A stretch of DNA of 64,000 nt from Caulobacteraceae bacterium UBA3198 (GTDB lineage: Bacteria; Pseudomonadota; Alphaproteobacteria; Caulobacterales; Caulobacteraceae). This document shows, in pieces, positions 61,451 to 64,000 of the stretch. The stretch covers positions 121,269-185,268 of the forward strand of contig DEWY01000005.1 in assembly GCA_002363865.1 (NCBI GenBank). The letters run 5' to 3'. Every line of letters begins with the position of its first letter. The stretch's first letter is position 1. The translations under genes were made by a program, and so were the position numbers. The notes beneath the pieces were generated by a model. It ran no database searches. It was not told the origin of the DNA and saw nothing but the letters and a program-made list of their open reading frames with translations.

Positions 61451-61529
61451 GTTCGCCTCAATGCGACAGGCTTAAGGCCTCCGCAACGCCTATTCTGTCG
61501 GTCTGGTTATCGCAATGCTGGGACGCCGT

Positions 61530-62672
61530 TCAGGCGGGTTCGTGCTCGGGTTCTGCCGAGTGGGCTTCACCGTGCTCTTCCTCGTCCTTCTTATCCTGAT
61601 GATGGGCGAAGGCCGTGGCCGCCGCGGCGCCGGCCGCGGCTGCGGCTAGGGGGGCGGCCAGACCGGGGCCCTTGTCGTCCTGCAGCTCATCGGCATGGGC
61701 TGAGGCGCTTGAGCCATAGCCGAAGGTCTGGAAGCGGCGGCGGCGCTGGGCCTCCCGACGCTTGGCCGCGGCGTTGCGCGAAATGGCCGCCAGGATCAGC
61801 ACCCCGGCCAGGACCGCCAGGGCGAGCAGAACGGTCCGCATGGAAACACCCTGGGAGTCGACCGCCTCGCCAGCATCCTCGGCCGCGGTGGTGGCGACAT
61901 CCGCCGCTTCGCTGGCCAGTTCACCGGCTTCCTCGACGGCTTGTTCGGCGCCCTCGGCCGCGTTTTCGGAGTCCTTGCGATCCCAGAACTTGAAGCGTTC
62001 CAGGAAGCTGAAGAAGCCGCCGCCCTTGGAGGTTTCGGCGTCGGGGGCTGCGGCCGCAGCGCTCGCGCCGGGCGCAGGGGCTGGCGCCTTGGCGGCCGGG
62101 GCCTTGGCGGCCGGCGCGGCGGCCTGGGGCGCATTGACCGCCGGAGCCTTTGCAATCGGGGCGGGCTTGGCCGGCGCGGCGGGGGCCGCGGCGACCGGGG
62201 CGGGCGCACGAACCGGCGATGGCGCGATCCGGGCGTCGGGGCTGTAGGCCCGCTGAGCCGGCGCCGCGGCGGCGCGGACCGGACGCTCGCCATAGACCCG
62301 GCGACGTTCCTCGGCGGTCATGTCCTCAGGATTGGCGATGGGCCGCATGGTGGTGACCAGTACGCCGTCAGCCCGGCGGAAGCTGACCACGCCCGGGTGG
62401 CGCGAGGCCGCCGGCGGCAGGGTCTGGCCTTCATAGACCTCCCCAGGCGGGCCGCCCATCAGGCCAGAGCCGTCATTGGCCGAGCCGGGCGCTGCGCCCA
62501 TCAGGGGCGGCGGGGGCGGGGCCTCCGAGTAATAGTCGCCGCCCTGGGCGGTGGGAGCTGACGGGGCGCTGCAGCCGGCGGCGGCCAGCAGACAGGCGGT
62601 GGCCGCCAGGCCCAGGGTCTGCTTGCCCCAGATCTGATGGCTTGAGATCTGCTTGAAGGTCCTGATCGCCAT
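61530..62672 (-). CDS. Pro/Ala-rich lipoprotein with C-terminal membrane segment
   Basis: This 380-residue protein I do not recognise starts with a lipoprotein signal (ACLLAAAGC, about residues 26-34), then a Pro/Ala-rich stalk (about 35-230), an acidic coiled region (SENAAEGAEQAVEEAGELAS), a membrane helix (VLLALAVLAGVLILAAIS, about 281-298) followed by an Arg/Lys cluster (KRREAQRRRRF), and a His/Glu tail. The positive-inside rule would put the tail in the cytoplasm. A lipid at one end and a helix at the other suggest an envelope-bridging or doubly anchored protein. Confidence 0.75.
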   Translation of the reverse strand: MAIRTFKQISSHQIWGKQTLGLAATACLLAAAGCSAPSAPTAQGGDYYSEAPPPPPLMGAAPGSANDGSGLMGGPPGEVYEGQTLPPAASRHPGVVSFRRADGVLVTTMRPIANPEDMTAEERRRVYGERPVRAAAAPAQRAYSPDARIAPSPVRAPAPVAAAPAAPAKPAPIAKAPAVNAPQAAAPAAKAPAAKAPAPAPGASAAAAAPDAETSKGGGFFSFLERFKFWDRKDSENAAEGAEQAVEEAGELASEAADVATTAAEDAGEAVDSQGVSMRTVLLALAVLAGVLILAAISRNAAAKRREAQRRRRFQTFGYGSSASAHADELQDDKGPGLAAPLAAAAAGAAAATAFAHHQDKKDEEEHGEAHSAEPEHEPA

Positions 62673-62794
62673 GGGACGTCCCCCGTACCCGTGTTGATGC
62701 CTGCGCCCGCGGCGCCGTCGATAGGTTAATCAAGAAATCACGACGTGGCCGTGAAATCAAAGCCGTGAATCGGCTGAAGGGAACCTACTTCCCC

Positions 62795-63586
62795 TCAGGG
62801 GCGAGGCCGGGAGGCCTCATAAAGGGCGATGGCGCCCGCCGCCGAGACGTTCAGACTCTCAAAACCGCCGGGCATCGGGATCTTGGCCAGGACGTCGCAG
62901 TGCTCGGACACCAGCCGGCGAAGACCTGATCCTTCAGACCCCATCACCAGGACCGTCGCCGATCCGTCCAGGGCTGAGTCCAGCGTCGCCTCGGCCTCGC
63001 CGTCGAGACCCACCGCCCGCCAGCCCATATCGGCCAACTGGTCCAGCGCCCGGGAGAGATTGACCACCCGCGCCACCGGGATCTTGTCCACCGCGCCGAC
63101 GGCGGCCTTCGCCAGGGCGCCGGTGAGCTGAGGGGCGTTGCGGTCCTGCAGGATGACGCCCGTGCAGCCAAAGGCGGCGGCCGAGCGGAGCAGGGCGCCG
63201 ACATTCTGCGGATCGGTGACCTGATCCAGCATCAGCAGCACCGCGCCCTTTTCAGGGGCGAAGGACTCCAGATCGACCTCCGGCAGCTCGCCGGGGCGCA
63301 GAGCCACGCCCTGGTGGACGGCGCCGGGCAGCAGGTTCGCCAGCCGCTGCGAATCAACCGTCTCGATGGCGAGCTTCGGGAAGCGCTTCGACAGCTCGGC
63401 GGCCCGTTCGGCGGTGGCGAGGATTCGCTCAGGGGGCTCCCGATCGGGGTTCTCCAGAGCCGCCAGCACGGCGTGCCAGCCCCAGAACCAGCTGGCGGAG
63501 GGGGCTTCAGCCCTTGTGGCAGAAGGGGTTTCTCGCCCACTTCGACGCTTGTTTCGGGGCGCGTTGCGTTCCCGGATCGACGACAC
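62795..63586 (-). CDS. rlmB: 23S rRNA (guanosine-2'-O)-methyltransferase RlmB
   Basis: This 263-residue SPOUT methyltransferase modifies G2251 of 23S rRNA in RlmB. The motifs are DQVTDPQNVGALLRSAAAFG, VMGSEGSGLRRL and IPMPGGFESLNVSAAGAI. A basic N-terminal tail (RNAPRNKRRSGRE) precedes the substrate domain. It starts with GTG at 63586. Its place before tRNA-Tyr, tRNA-Gly and tuf matches the common alphaproteobacterial order. Confidence 0.92.
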   Translation of the reverse strand: MSSIRERNAPRNKRRSGRETPSATRAEAPSASWFWGWHAVLAALENPDREPPERILATAERAAELSKRFPKLAIETVDSQRLANLLPGAVHQGVALRPGELPEVDLESFAPEKGAVLLMLDQVTDPQNVGALLRSAAAFGCTGVILQDRNAPQLTGALAKAAVGAVDKIPVARVVNLSRALDQLADMGWRAVGLDGEAEATLDSALDGSATVLVMGSEGSGLRRLVSEHCDVLAKIPMPGGFESLNVSAAGAIALYEASRPRP

Positions 63587-63718
63587 TATAAGACGCGCTC
63601 CATTTTGAGGCCGGGACAGGTCTCCGCCCGTTCCGGCGTTGTTGGCGATGCTTCTAGCAGAGGCGGCAACCCGGGGCGGAGGTAATTTGTTCAGGGCTCA
63701 GGACGGTTCCGAGCGCGC

Positions 63719-63804
63719 GGGGGAATGTCCCGAGTGGCAAAGGGGGCGGACTGTAAATCCGCTGGCGTACGCCTTCGTAGGTTCGAGTCCTACTTCCCCC
63801 ACCA
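63719..63804 (+). tRNA. tRNA-Tyr (anticodon GTA)
   Basis: The acceptor stem GGGGGAA pairs with TTCCCCC. The anticodon loop CTGTAAA gives GTA, a long variable arm (CTGGCGTACGCCTTCGTAG) follows as in bacterial tRNA-Tyr, and the T-loop GGTTCGAGTCC and an encoded CCA complete it. Confidence 0.97.
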
Positions 63805-63851
63805 CGCCTCGGTCCTAAAAGGAGTATTGCGGCGTCCCCGCAGCCTTCGGC

Positions 63852-63925
63852 GCGGGTATAGCACAATGGTAGTGCAGCAGCCTTCCAAGCTGAGGATGCG
63901 GGTTCGATTCCCGCTACCCGCTCCA
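63852..63925 (+). tRNA. tRNA-Gly (anticodon TCC)
   Basis: The acceptor stem GCGGGTA pairs with TACCCGC, the D-arm is AGCACAATGGTAGTGC, the anticodon loop CTTCCAA gives TCC, and the T-arm GGGTTCGATTCCC is followed by TCCA with encoded CCA. It lies 47 bases after tRNA-Tyr and upstream of tuf. Confidence 0.97.
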
Positions 63926-63977
63926 ATATATCGACCCTCACCCTTACGCCCCCGGGCGCATCGCCGGCAGGACCCTG

Positions 63978-64000
63978 ATGGCCAAAGAGAAGTTTGAACG
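63978..64000 (+). CDS. tuf: Elongation factor Tu (5' end only)
   Basis: Only MAKEKFE plus a partial Arg codon is inside the window. The sequence equals the conserved N-terminus of alphaproteobacterial EF-Tu, and the tRNA-Tyr/tRNA-Gly/tuf order is standard. Coding continues past the right edge. Confidence 0.82.

Noticed and set aside
61451..61529. Possible yybP-ykoY manganese riboswitch before the terC-like gene
   Set aside because: The 79-base leader lacks the conserved helices and is too short.
1..64000. CRISPR array, insertion sequence, prophage or integron
   Set aside because: I saw no regularly spaced repeats, no transposase or integrase frames and no phage structural genes.

Overview
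The window is very GC-rich chromosomal DNA from an alphaproteobacterium, most likely a member of the Caulobacterales (Caulobacter/Phenylobacterium-like). Supporting signs are two DUF2336 proteins, hybrid histidine kinases and an Hpt protein, a perfect EcfG/SigT-type promoter, a CtrA-like box, a CYP153-like P450, frequent GTG/TTG starts, and the order rlmB - tRNA-Tyr - tRNA-Gly - tuf at the right end. Genes are densely packed. I see no insertion sequence, prophage, CRISPR array, rRNA or integrase.

Layout. 0-2.2 kb: a diheme cytochrome of the SO2930/HNE_0200 type translationally coupled to a secreted parallel beta-helix protein. 2.4-8.6 kb: an SDR, a GAF/PAS hybrid kinase, a dienelactone hydrolase, a DUF4126 membrane protein, two 57-residue acidic ORFs and an orphan secreted protein with atypical codon use. 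8.6-14.1 kb: a spermidine-synthase-like protein, a P450 with a palindromic promoter, a TrmH-type methyltransferase, a 48-residue membrane protein behind an EcfG-type promoter, a TetR regulator, a CinA-domain amidase and a glycine-oxidase-like flavoprotein. 14.1-22.8 kb: a lytic transglycosylase behind a CtrA-like box, a CoA transferase, and a signalling neighbourhood (membrane hybrid kinase, DUF2336, Nudix, Hpt, NadK, DUF2336).

22.9-34.4 kb: glycerol kinase, a class II aldolase, a two-gene RND efflux operon preceded by a perfect 15-bp inverted repeat, a lipoprotein cytochrome c, an L,D-transpeptidase with a DUF882/M15 peptidase, and an acyl-CoA ligase. 34.4-42.7 kb: a DEAD-box helicase with a DbpA domain, tRNA-Thr, a thiolase, a DUF1295 membrane protein, a tandem HxlR protein with Cys clusters, a carotenoid oxygenase coupled to a SnoaL-like protein, a frame-disrupted DUF465-like remnant, and gluconokinase. 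42.7-51.3 kb: an SDR, a GH15 glucoamylase/trehalase, and a five-gene run (lactone oxidase, D-threonine-aldolase-like PLP enzyme, amidase, GNAT, GST). 51.3-64 kb: two small basic proteins, a complete potFGHI-like polyamine ABC operon, metG, a flavoprotein, a GDYXXLXY/DUF2157 pair, TerC, a possible envelope-spanning lipoprotein, rlmB, two tRNAs and the first codons of tuf.

Most content is housekeeping or catabolic. The candidates for under-described biology are the cytochrome/beta-helix pair, the DUF2336-Hpt-kinase neighbourhood, the tandem HxlR protein, the stress-promoter-driven micro-membrane protein and the possible envelope-spanning lipoprotein. All calls come from reading the sequence. 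No database search was run.
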